DNA of 64,000 nt, taken from NCBI GenBank assembly GCA_977017575.1, contig CDRNVI010000201.1, positions 1 through 64,000 of the forward strand. The letters run 5' to 3'. Positions 32,083-43,159 of the stretch are shown here, piece after piece. The notes beneath the pieces were generated by a model that was not told where the DNA came from, made no database searches, and worked only from the letters and a program-made list of their open reading frames with translations. Numbering within the stretch: the first letter of the stretch is position 1; every line of letters begins with the position of its first letter. The position numbers and the translations under genes are program-made. The stretch comes from Paramoeba atlantica (lineage: Eukaryota; Discosea).

Positions 32083-33800
32083 ATGTTTTTGAAGGTGTTT
32101 GGTCTCATTCTTTTGGTTGTGATCAACACGACCTTGCTTGGTTCCCTCTTTTCCTTTTCCTTTCCCCCTTTTAAATTAATAATCTCACTCCATAATTATG
32201 AAAATCAAAAGAAGCACAAGCCTTCCCACAAGAGCAACTAAGTGCTCTGGAGGCGTTCTACAATGCCACAGGGGGAAAAGATTGGGATGACAATCAAGGT
32301 TGGATGGGTTCTCAACCTCCTTGTGGTTCCGGGAGCACTTATTGGTATGGCACTTCTTGTTCTGGGAATGGCGTCAGTTACATGTTTTGTTTTCTTTTTT
32401 TTTTTTTGTTTTTAATTTTTTTTTTTGTTTTTGGTTTCGAATTTTTCTGATTTGGGGGGTTGGTACACAGAGGTTTGACATCAAATAATTTGGTTGGGAC
32501 TCTGACATCAACACTCTTTAGTGATATGACAACTCTCGCTCAACTGTTAGTTTTTTCTTCTTCTCTTTTTCCCCACACAAACGTGCGACTTCAGAAGGAT
32601 TGATTGTCAAAAATTGATTTTAATTTCTTTTTTTTTTTCAAAGGGTACTTTCCAATAATTTATTGTCAGGAACAATCCCTCCTTCAATTGGAAACTCTAC
32701 TGCAAAAGCGTACATGTTCTTTTGTTTTCTTTCTCCTTTCTCTCTCTCTCTCTCTTTAATCTTTAAGTTTTCAGCGACATGGAGAACAATCAGTTCAGTG
32801 GACCCCTTCCAGATACATTTGTGTCTGATTTGGATCTCTATCAACAACTGTTTTTTGTCTTTTTTTTTTCTTTTTAAAATTCCATCTTTTTTTTTTCTGA
32901 TTTCTCAGATTGAGTTTGTTTCATGAATAGGTTTTTGGATAACAATCAATTGACTGGGACTATCCCCCATCTCTTGCTCAAATTGCTGAAAATGGGTACT
33001 TTGATGTGTCAGGAAATACGTTATTGTGTCCTTTCCCAGAAGAGTGTAGTACTGGATGTGATTGTGGGACTTGTTTTCAACCTGTTAAACAAGATGAAGT
33101 TGATTCTTTGACCAGTTTCTATAAAGACACAAATGGAGGGCAATGGGAACAATCAACAAATTGGTTGCAAGGAAGTAACCCTTGCAACCAATCAGCTCTT
33201 TGGTTTGGTGTTGAGTGTGGTTACGAGAATGACCAACAATTTGTCAGTTCTTTGGTTTTGGATGACAATGCGCTTTCTGGACAAATCAGCCTCGATATGT
33301 TGTCTCATTTGACAACGTTAAGCCTTAATGGAAATAATTTTGATCCAAACCCACTCCCTGATTTGTCTGGGGCTCCCAAACTTGTAAGTCCTTCTCTCTT
33401 CCTTTTTGTTTTTTCTTTCGTTTTCTCAAATATTATTAAAATTAACTTGAAAAATAACAGAATTTCTTGGGACTTTCTCATAATGCTTTTACGGGGACAA
33501 TTCCTTCATCTTATCAACATATTACGAGTACACTTGATTTGGACTCCAATTCATTGAGTGGAACTGTTCCATCATTTGTTTGTAGTGTCCAAAATCTCAA
33601 TATCACAGTTTTGTTTTCTTTTGTTTTCTTTTGTTGTGGCAGAAATTTAATTTGAAAAACTGAGTGAATCTGATTTGTTTTGATTTGATATGATTTGACT
33701 TGATTTGGGAACTGATATGATGTGAACACAACAGGGAAATAATTGGTCTTGTCCATTGCCATCATGTTGTAGTCAAAACACTTGTGGTTCTTGCAATTAA
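32083..33800 (+). CDS. Secreted leucine-rich-repeat protein, plant-type LRR
   Basis: Multi-exon. Exon 1 encodes a signal peptide (MFLKVFGLILLVVINTTLL) and a donor in TTG/GTTCC. The next exon has a plant-like LRR cap (EQLSALEAFYNATGGKDWDD, then GWMG...YWYGTSC). LRRs of the LxxNxLxGTIP class follow: SNNLVGTLTSTLF, SNNLLSGTIPPSIGN, NNQFSGPLPDTF, NNQLTGTIP. After a Cys-rich break (CPFPEECSTGCDCGTC) there is a second cap (SFYKDTNGGQWEQSTNWLQG) and more repeats (DDNALSGQISLDML, SHNAFTGTIPSSYQ, SNSLSGTVPSF), ending CPLPSCCSQNTCGSCN. No transmembrane segment or kinase is present, so it is probably secreted. Two consecutive cap-LRR units indicate an internal duplication. Only 88 bp separate it from the next gene's stop. 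Confidence 0.8.
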
Positions 33801-33888
33801 AATTCAAAGAATAACAGAAAAAACGACTTTTTTTTGGGATTTCTTTTCTTTTTTTTTATTTTCCTTTCTCTTTTTCTTTTCTCAAGCT

Positions 33889-36800
33889 TCACTTCCCTCC
33901 TCCTTTCTTTTTTGGAAGAGAATTCGAATGAGATTTGAGAAAAAAACGAGGAGATGGAGCTTTTGAGTTTCGGGGAGATTTTGGAGCTGTCTTTGGAGAG
34001 AGTGATTTTGATGCCTGTACTCGAGGAGAGGGGATGATTGAGAATGGTGAGAATGATGACGAAGGAGATGGAGATGGAGATGGAGATGGAGATGGAGATG
34101 GAGATGGTGATGGTGATGGTGATGGAGATGGTGATGGAGATGGCGATGGAGATGGTGATGTCGATGGCGAGAAAGATGAGGAAGTTGAAGATGGTAAAAT
34201 TGAAGATAAAGAAGAGGGGGAGGGGGAGGGAGAGAGGAAAATTGGAGTACGATTTGTTGGAGATGAGTAGGAGAGGTGTGACGGAGTAGGGTGATGAGAA
34301 GAGGAGAGAAGAGAAGGAGGAAGTGAAGAAGAGAGGGAACAGAGAAGAGGAGAAGAAGAAATATTTGATTTTCCCCAAAAAATGTTTCTCATATCTGTTG
34401 AAATGACAGACAGCGCCTCATCATCTTCTCCAATAGTGTGAATATTAATAATTTTTGAAGGAGAAGAAGAAGAAGAAGAAGGAAAAGAAGCGAATGAAGA
34501 AATATTTTTTGAGTGATCAAGGAGAGAATCAATTTTTAATGCTCGTTTTTTGATATCAATTCCAAATCCAAAACCACTATTTGTTCCACACCAAACCTAA
34601 TCAGAAAAGTGAGAGAGGGAGAGTGAGAAGGGGTTTTCTTTCAAAAAAAGGGAGAAAAAAAGAGTAAAAAGAAAGAGAAAAAAGAAGTACCATTTCATGT
34701 CCAAGAGAAAGAGAAGTTATATCAAATGTACCAGAGGGGAGATTTACATTCCATCTGGCGTAATCGTCACACACTTCTATACATTTTAAAAGGCTAGCAA
34801 AGGAAAGAGAGAAAAAGAGAAATTTCTCAGTTTATTTATTATTGATTCTTTTTTCAGAATATTAATAATATTCTTTTTCTTTCTTTCTCTCTTTTCTTTT
34901 CTTTCTTTCTCTTTTCTTAAAAGGATAATAATAATAAAAAGAAGAATAAAAACCTATTTCCCTCTTCAAATTGAGAATCACTCTCATCAAACTCATCATC
35001 AGACTCTTCAAAAACACCAATCATAATACAATAAACCATCTCTCTCTTTTTCACATCCCAAATCTCAATCTTTGGATCATCAAAAGTTTTGTCTACAACC
35101 CATACCTCTCTCTCTCTCAAATCTTTCTCTTCTTTCTCTTCTACTTCCTCTTCTTCTTTCTCTTCTTCTTTCTCTTCTTCTTTCTTTTCTTCTTCCGCTT
35201 CTTCTTCCTCTTCCTCTTCCTTCTCTTTCTCTTTTTTTTTCTCTTCAACTTCTTCCTCTCCTACTTCCTCTCCTACTTCCTCTTTTTCTTTCCCCCCTCT
35301 CCTCTCCTCCTCTCTCCCCTCTCCCACTTCTTCTCTCCCTTCCCTCTCAACAACAACTGCAAATCTCCCCAATTCTCCTCTCTCTTCTCCTCTTTCCTTT
35401 CTCAAAACATGGGAGATGGAGAGTGAAGATAAATGGAGAACAAATATATATTTTTTGATGAGAATCCAACATTCTGAGCTTGAAACTTGCATTATTGGAC
35501 CCCAATCTCCACTTTTTATCTCTTTTTCCTTGAGGAAATGAAATATTAGAAAAGAGAAAGAAGAAATGAAAGAGAGAAAGAGAGGGAGAAAATATTTCAT
35601 TGAAGAAATAAGAAAAGAGAAAAGAGAGGAGAGAGAAAAGAGAGAAAAAACGAAACTAGACTCAAAGGGATCTCTTGTTCTTTCAAACAAACAAGAGTTT
35701 GTTCTTCAGAAAGAGAAAGAGTTCTCTGATCTTGGTCCATTTCCCAAACACAAAAATAAGAATTTGAATCTAAACTCCAAATCTCTCCTTTTTCAAGACG
35801 AATAAAATAATTCATTGTAGAAGAGGGAGAGAGAGAAGGAAAAGAAGAAGAAGAAGAAGAAGAAGAAGAAGAAGAGAGAGAACTACTTCCTTTCTCTCTC
35901 TCACCCCCTCCTTTCTTTTCTTTCTTCCTCTCAAGAAACTCAAAATACGAATCAAATTCGCCAATTTTTTGTATTTCTTGATTTTCGATATTTGAAAAAC
36001 AGTCAAGACAATAATTAAGTATAGAAACCCACCTATTTTTCTCTCTTTCTGTCTCGAATTTCACTAAGATTTCTCCTTTTCCTTGATAAAGAAGTGTGAG
36101 AGGAAGAGAAAGAAAAAAGAAAAGAAAAAGAAAAGAGAAAGAGAAAGAGAAAGAGAAAGAGAAAGAGAAAGAGAAAGAGAAAAATAAAAAATAAAAAAAT
36201 AAAAAAAACCTTTGACAGAAAGAAGAATTCTCTTCTTCAACAAAACAGAAACACTTTCAATCTCAGAAACAAGGATTTGTTTTCTTCCATAAAAAAGAGT
36301 TTTGTTCACAAGTTCCATTTTTTGGAGCAAAGAAGATTTTTTTTTTATTGTTAAAACCACTTTTGAATTGTATGTTAATTCTTGTAGGGTTCTTGTCCTC
36401 GGTCTTAGAATCCATGCCTGTTTTGTTTTGTTTTGTTTTGTTTTGTTTTTAATGAATTTGATTATTTAAACTTTATTTTATTTTGTTTTCTTGGATTTAT
36501 TTTAATTTATTTTAATGAATTAATTTTTCTTTATTATATTTTGTAAAAAATAAATATTCTTCATTTTATTCCTTTAAATTAAATTAAAAATAATAATAAT
36601 AATTTAAAAAACCTGAACTAAACCAGAAGCAGTAACACTCCAAACACAACAACCTCCAAGTTCCCCCCAAGGCAACATATCCCCTTCAACAAGACAAACA
36701 ATCTCTTCTTCTCTTTCCCCCTCCTCTCTCTCCCTCTCTCCCCCTCCTCTCTCTCCTCCTCTCTCTCCTCTCTCTCCTTTCTCTCCTTTCTCTCTCCCTC

Positions 36801-39800
36801 TCTCTCTCTTTCCCGGAGACCAAAAAGAATTTGCCCAATAAAAATTAATTTTCTTTCCATCTTCAAAATGAATCATTCCAATTTTCCCTTTTTTTGTACC
36901 AAACCAAATCGTATTTGTTTTCTGAATAAATAAACTTGTGCTGATATTTTCGTTTTTTTCTGCAAAGAAGTGGGAGAGAGAGAGAGAGAAAGGAAAAAGA
37001 GATGGAGAGGGAGCATAGACAGAAGGAGAAGAATCTTTCTCCCTCTCTTCTTCCTTTCTCTCCCCTCCCTCTTCAAAAGAAGAAAGAGAAGAAAGAGAAG
37101 GAAAAGAAATATTTTTTTGGGTTTGTTTGTCGATAAAAAAGGGGTGTTCGAGAGCTTTTGAGGCGCTTATTCCTTTCTTTTTTATCAGTTCGGAAACAAA
37201 ATCTTGTGCTTCTTTTGAAACACTGTTCCAAATTGGATCCTGTGAGAGAATTAAATTAATTAAATCATTCAATTAAAATTATATCATTGTTAAAATTTTA
37301 TTTTTAAAAAATAAAAAATCAATAATAATTATCCATCAAATAAAAAATAAATTAAAAATAAAAGTATTTGAATCATTTCAAATAAAAGAGGAAAAAAAAA
37401 ACAAACATCAAAAAGAACTGAAAAAGGATCATTTGAAGGACAAAAAGGGCGAACTCCGGATAACAACATAAATAAAATCATTCCCATTGACCACATATCA
37501 TTCTTTTTACAAAAGAGAATTAGAAAAGAAAGACATAAAGAAAAATCAAATATGAGAAAGATGGAGAGAGAGAGAAAGGAAAGACCATTCCCAAAAAAAT
37601 GGAGAAAAAAAAGAAAAAAATTCAAAAAAAACCAAAAAAAAACCAAAAAAAAAACAAAAAAAAAACAAAACAAAACAAAACAAAACCTGAGGAGAATCAC
37701 TCGAAAAAGAAGGAGGATCAATATCACAAAAAAAGAAAGAATCCGAAACTTGACTTCGATCAATATATTGCCAACAAATTGCGTCCAATAAAACTACATC
37801 CCAGACTGGAGAATTTTTTGTTTTTTGTACAACGTTTCCTTGTGAAATGAAAAAGGGAAATTTGTTAATTTGAGACGAATATAAAAAGAAATCAAAAAAA
37901 AGAACAAAAAAAAGAACAAAAAAGAATAAATAAAAGAATAAATAAATAAATAAAAAAAAAAAGAAAAAATAATACAAATCACAACCAAAAAAAAATCAAT
38001 ACCCAAATCCAACTGCCCATGGATCATATTTTTGGAGTGTAGAAAATCCAAAGTTTGACAAATTCGCAGTAAAATAAATCGAACTTCTCTTTCTGATAAT
38101 CCTCGATTTACAAAAACTGTGAGAGGTTCTCCTGTTATTTCCTGTTTTTATTTTGGTTCAGAGACAAGAGAGAAAGAGAAAGAGAGAGAGAAAGAGAAAG
38201 AGAAAGAGAAAGAGAAGAGAAAGAGAAAGAGAAAGGAGAAAAAGAAAAGAGAAAAAAAAAGAGGAGAAAAAAGATACTTCAGAGACAAAATCAAAAGTAG
38301 ATTCAGATTCAAAAACATCCAAAATTGGCCACAATCCTTCATGTCTTAACATTTGTTGATTTGAAACCTCAAATTGGAAAAGAAAATTTGAATTTTTGGA
38401 TAAACAAAAAAACTGATTTAAATGATAGAGAAAGGGAACAATTTCAAACAAGGAAATTAAAAACAAAAATTAAAAAAACCAAAAAAAAAAATCAAAAAAA
38501 AAATCAAAAAAAAATCAAAAAAAAATCAAAAAAAAATCAAAAAAAAATCAAAAAAAAATCAAAAAAAAATCAAAAAAAAATCAAAAAAAAACAAAAAAAA
38601 AACCTCCTCCTCAAGCTTGACCCTCCCATGAGAAGAAAAAAGAGTCTTCTTAATTCTCATAACAATAAAATCTTTTTTCGATTCTTTGTGCGCCCATTTT
38701 GATTCGGTTCCCAGTGTTGTTGTTCTTTGAGTTTTTTCAATTTCGTAATATTCTTTTGTGAATGTTGTTTTTAATTTTGGCTGATTTTATTTTTGGTTTT
38801 TTGGTTTTTTGGTTTTTTGGTTTTTTGGTTTTGGAATTTAGGGAAGGAAAAGAGGGGAAGTGAGAAAGAAAGAGAAAGGAAGTGAGAAAGTGAGAAAGTG
38901 AGAAAAAGAAAAGAAAAGAAAAGAGAAAGAAAAGAAAGAAAGAAAAGAAAGAAAGAAAAAGAGACAAAACTGTATGTTTAATAACTTGAAAAAGAGTAGA
39001 AGAAACAGGCTCAAGACGTTTTAACCAATTATGTTCCAAAGCTTCTCGAATGGACAATCTCTTTTTTGGTTCAAATTGTAAGAGAGAATTGACAAATCTT
39101 TTTGCTTCTGGTGTTACTTTTCTCCAATCTTCGTCCTTAAAAGAAAATGTTTTATTTATTTTATTTTATTTATTTTATTTTATTTTTTTATTTTAATTTT
39201 AAGGAAAAAAAGGGAAAAGGGAAAAGGGAAAAGGAAAAGGAAAAGAAAAAGAATCTTCTTTCCTTTCTCCCTTATCTTTTCAGATATTTTCTCTCTCCAT
39301 CCTTTCTTCCTCTCCTTCTTTTCTTTCTTTTCTCCCTCTCTTTTCTTTCTTCTTTCCAAACAAACCTTAAAAACAAGATTAGGGCCACTCGTAATCATTT
39401 TAATCTTTTGTCCAATCGGCAGATTTTGGAGATGGTAAAAGGGTGTCTTTGTTGTTAATAAAAAATATGCGATTGCTCCAATCGCCCACATGTCTCCCTG
39501 AAAAGAGAGAAAGAAGAGAGAGATCAAAGAAGATGACAGAAGAGAGAAGAGAAGAGAGAGAGAGAGAGAGAGAGAAAAGAGAGGGGGAAAAAGAGAGAAA
39601 AGAAAGAAAAGTGAGAAAAAAAAGAGAAGAAGAGAAAGAAGAGAACAGAGAAGAAAGAGAGAGAGAGAAAGAGAGAGAGAGAAAGAGAGAAAGAGAAGAG
39701 GGAAAAAAAAACTTTCAAATCATAAATTTCATCACTCAATATTTCAGGAGCAGTAAAACTGCAATCATAATTTGTTATTTTTTCGTTTATAATTAATTGT

Positions 39801-41111
39801 TCAATTCCATATTCGTCGATCCAGACGGTTGGTGACGCCCAGTCGAGATATATGTTTTCTTTTTTTTGGGGGATGAGAGGGATGGAGAAGAGGAGAATGA
39901 AGAGGGAGAAAGGGAGAAGGGAAAGAGAGAGAGATAATAAAGAAGAAAGAAAGAAGAAAGAAGAAGAAAGAAAGAAGAAGAAAGAAAGAAGAAGAAGAAA
40001 GAAAGAAGAAGAAAGAAAAAGAAACAGAAAAAGAAAACAGAAAAAGAAAACAGAAAAGATAAAGAAAAGAAAAAGAAAAATAGTCAAACCTGGAGAAAGA
40101 TTCGAATGAGAAATGCCAAAAGAATGCAATTTATGAATAGAATAACAAATCGTTCGAATCAATTCTCGAATTTCATTTTCTCTTTCTAATAATCTTTCTT
40201 CTAATCTTACTCCGCTTGTACACTATTGAAAATATTATTAAAAATATTATTATTTTATTGTTTTCAAATTACTTTCTCTTTCAATTTCATTTCTTTTCTC
40301 TTTCTAATAACCTTTCTTCTAATCTTACTCCACTTGTACACTCTTAAAAAAAGACTTATCTTATGCAACTTATCACAACTGCAAATTTCTTCATCATTTC
40401 CTTTTCTTTTCTTCTTTTTCTCTCATTCCTCAAATCATTTCACTTCCAACAAACAAAATCAAAATATTGTTTTAAAATTCATAAAATTCTTCAACTCAAA
40501 AATAAATTAATCTCAAAAAAAATTCTCAAAAAATGAATTAAATATTTTGAAAAAAAATTGTCTTCACCTTTTTCAGAATTGAAATTGAATTTTCTGAATC
40601 AACAATATCAAGAATTGGAACAAGATGTTTGTCGTGAATCTTTTGCAATTCTTCTAATTTTCTCTTTCATTTGAAAAAAAAGAAAAAAAAGAAAAAAAAG
40701 TTAAAGAAAGAAAAGGAAAAAGGAAAAGAAAGAAAAAAATGAGAAAGAGAAAAGAAAAGAAACCAAATAATTTTTCTCTCGGAATTGAGTTTTCTTAATT
40801 GATTTCAAACAACAAGTTTGATCTTTTCAATTGTTATTAGAAAATGAAAGAAAAAAGAAAAGAGAAAAGAGAAAGAAAAAGAGAAAAAGAGAATAAAAAT
40901 ATTTTGAAAAACTCTTTTTATTCAAAGAAAAGAAAGAGAGAAGAAAAGAAAAAGAAAAAAGAGAAAAAACTTGTCGATAATTGGATGAAAAGAGAGTCTT
41001 TGTTGGAGTAAAGTTTTCGAAATTTCTGTCATCTTGAATCAGAAAAGAAAAAAGAAAAAGAAAAAGAAAAAAACGCAAAACCTGAACAGTCAAAATCTCT
41101 TTTCTTTCCAT
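33889..41111 (-). CDS. Tandem pseudokinase - propeller - PH-like protein
   Basis: Starts at MERKEILTVQ (41111). Kinase-like domain 1 (about 41060-38960): CCLKSIKK, LVPILDIVDSENSISIL, LHSFGISHSNLSPENIYLD (HRD replaced by HSN), VWIDEYG, CSFTAPEILSDEIYD, GDMWAIGAIAYFLL, RLSIREALEHNWL. Domain 2 (about 38700-37140): FIVMRIKK, GLWPILDVFESESTFDF, LDFLHSKNMIHGQLDLENV (HGQ), LLDAICW in place of DFG, NDMWSMGMILFMLLSGVRPF, ISASKALEHPFF. Then propeller-like strands (IWFGTKKGKIGMIHF, CVWSVTASGLVQVF), a PH-like domain (FYGRKQILVSEIESVSVL ending KFETEREKNRWVSILNYC), further blades (IWSLDSNSYFCVWEMD, MVWCGTNSGFGFGID) and a Ser/Pro tail. Both domains lack the catalytic Asp, so a scaffold or allosteric role is inferred. 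Exon joins are approximate. Confidence 0.72.
34050..34175 (-). repeat. Hexanucleotide repeat encoding Ser-Pro tail
   Basis: GATGGA/GATGGT/GATGGC units on the plus strand (about 34066-34160), read on the minus strand as a run of about 15 Ser-Pro dipeptides in the C-terminal tail of the pseudokinase gene. Confidence 0.75.
38485..38605. repeat. (TCAAAAAAAA)n microsatellite in pseudokinase intron
   Basis: About ten units of a 9-11-bp repeat of A-run plus TC, i.e. TTTTTTTTGA on the gene's strand. It sits in an intron inside kinase-like domain 2. Confidence 0.85.
40158..40350 (-). repeat. Exon echo in pseudokinase gene
   Basis: A stretch of about 60 bp containing CTTTCTTCTAATCTTACTCC and CTTGTACACT occurs at about 40179-40223 and again at about 40297-40343, with two or three substitutions. 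On the coding strand the first is the exon encoding SGVRLEERLLERENEIRE; the second is a partial copy in the adjacent intron. Confidence 0.8.
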
Positions 41112-41435
41112 CTCCAAAAATAGAGAAGACAGAAAAGAGACAGAAGAGAGGCGTGAGGAAAGAGAGAGAGAGAGAGAGAAGAGAGAAGAGAAGAGAGAAG
41201 AGAGGAAAGAAAAAAAGAAATTACAAAAAAAAAACAGAAAAAGAGTTTCAGTGCAAAAAACACACAAAAATAAATTCAGTGACCAAACAATACCAAAAAA
41301 CACACAAAATAAAATATGACGTGTAATAATGACGTGGCACTTTTTTTCCATTCCATTTTCACTTTGACTTTTTCACCGTTTTCTCTTGTCTGCTCTTCTC
41401 TCTCTTTGTTTGTCTGGGTTTCTTTTGGATTTCTG
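41112..41435. promoter_or_regulatory. Divergent promoter with paired TGACGTG sites
   Basis: 324 bp between the pseudokinase gene and the RING-less paralogue. ATGACGTG occurs at 41316-41323 and ATGACGTGG at 41329-41337, 13 bp apart and in the same orientation. TGACGTG is the core bound by many eukaryotic bZIP factors. A functional role is inferred from the pairing and from location about 100-120 bp before the plus-strand ATG. Confidence 0.35.
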
Positions 41436-42802
41436 ATGATTTTGGAAATTCCCTTTCTTCCGGAAGAGACTCTTTTCTGGTTTGAAAAACAAAAATTTAA
41501 AGGGGAGAGAAAAAAAAAAGAAATCAAAAGTTTAAACTTTAAAAGTAACAGAAATAACCTTTTTTAAAATTCGGTTCATCGGCAGATCATTTTTTTTGAA
41601 GAATTCTATTTTTTTAAAATGAAGAATAATAATTAATAATTAATAATTAATAATCATTTTAAATCACTAATCCGCATTCATAAAAGGAATGAAATTGACA
41701 TAAAGAAAAAATGTTCAGCAAAAGCATGGCAAAAGATCTCTTCTTTACCGTCATCTCCTTATCACATGGAAATTCAATAGTTTCTCTTTTTTTCTTTTTT
41801 CTTTTTCTTTTTTCTTTTTTCTAACTTTTTGAATTTATTTTTTAGCCATTCAATTCAATCCTTCGCTCCTGATCTTGTTGGTATTATTCTCTTTTCCTTT
41901 TCTTTTCTTCTCTCCTTTATTCTTTTTTTTGAAATTAATTTTTTTTTCTTTTGAAAAGGATGGTTCAGAAAAAGTGTAAAAGAAGATCGAACTGGCGCAG
42001 ATCATTTTCGAATTGTTAATCCAATTTGGATACTAGCGACAGCAAAAACCGAACATGTTCTCTTTTTTTCTTTCTTTTTAAAATTATTTTTTTTTTCGAT
42101 TTTTTTATTCATTTTTTTTTTAAAAAAAAGGAAATAATTCGAAACTTTATCGATCTTTTAGAAGACCCACCACCTCTTACAAATGATATTAAAGAAGTGT
42201 CACGCCACTTATCAAACATAAGACAAAAAAATCTCGAAAGTGGTTTTATTTTTCTTTCTGCACCAGTTCCTTCTGTTTCAACTCCCTCTTTTCCTCCTCA
42301 TTCTTCTTCTTCTTCTTCTTCTTTCTCTTCTTCTCCGTCTTCTTCTCATCCTGCTAATATTTTAACTTGTTCTGCTGATCCTGTGTATAATCCTCCTTCT
42401 CCTCCCACTGTCTCTTTTCACTCTCTCCCTCGAGATAAAGAAGAAGAAAATGTGCCCCCCTCTTCCCCCCTCGCTTCTCTTCTTCTTCTCGAATCTCCTC
42501 CACATTCTCCTCTTTCTCCTCTTTCTCCTCCCTCTTCTTCTTCTTCTTCTCTCTCTCCTTGTTCTTCGATCTCTCCTCCCTCCTCCTCCTCCTCTTCTTC
42601 CTCTCTTGCCTCCCCTTCTTTCACATCGTACCAATTACCTCCACCCTCTTCATTAACACATCGCCCTCTCACTCCAACCCAAAAGGAAGAAGAGATGGAG
42701 CAATTTACCAAAAAAATACAAGAGGAAGAGAAAGAGAGAGAGGAGATAAGAAGAGAGAATGAAGTGATGAGAATGGAGAAGACAGAGAAAGAGATGGAGT
42801 GA
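41436..42802 (+). CDS. RING-less paralogue of the ligase at 24.5-26.4 kb
   Basis: Exons: 41436-41479 (MILEIPFLPEETLFW), about 41687-41779, about 41846-41879, about 41960-42056 and about 42130-42802. The order matches the minus-strand RING gene exon by exon: NEIDIKKKCSAKAWQKISSL versus HEIDPRPSCPPNFLQIL; GWFRKSVKEDRTGADHFRIV versus GWYRKSIKRDVHGDHPFRV; PIWILATAKTEHEIIRNFID versus PLWVLATAQTEQEIVIDYLE; and the following NLESG/KLESG. After this PH-like region comes a Ser/Pro/Leu-rich tract and a Glu/Lys/Arg coiled coil ending at a TGA (42800-42802). No RING cysteines occur in the tail or in the 350 bp downstream, so the catalytic module is absent. Confidence 0.7.
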
Positions 42803-43159
42803 ACCAAGAGAAGTCATATTTTATCTATTTTTTTGTCTTTCGTCTGGTTGTGAGATTGTTTTTCTAATTTTGAAGAGAAAAAAGTTGAGAAAGGAAGAAA
42901 GAAAAAAGAGTATATTCCAAGGACATAGGATGGCCATTTGGAGTTGTGATCATTTTCTTTTACTCAAAAAAACCTTTCTCGATCTCCAATAAAACAGCCA
43001 CTTTTCTTCTCAACAATAATTTCTGAAGTTTGGCAAAGGACTTTTGGAATACAAAATTTAGGTTTCTTTTTTTAGAGAATTTTGCTAAAAAAAAGGAAAG
43101 AAAAGAGAAAGAAAAGAGGAAAGAAAAGAAAGAGAAGAGAAGAGAAACAGAAAGAAAGA
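42803..43159. other. Gap between two plus-strand genes
   Basis: 357 bp, A/T-rich then purine-rich just upstream of the next ATG. No RING remnant and no gene are seen. Confidence 0.5.

Noticed and set aside
34038..34289. Plus-strand frame with an Asp-Gly or Glu-Met repeat
   Set aside because: It is the complement of the Ser-Pro repeat in the tail of the minus-strand gene; no splice or start context supports plus-strand coding.
39443..40109. Arg/Glu/Lys-rich open frames on the plus strand
   Set aside because: These are the purine complement of pyrimidine introns and of exons of the minus-strand pseudokinase gene.
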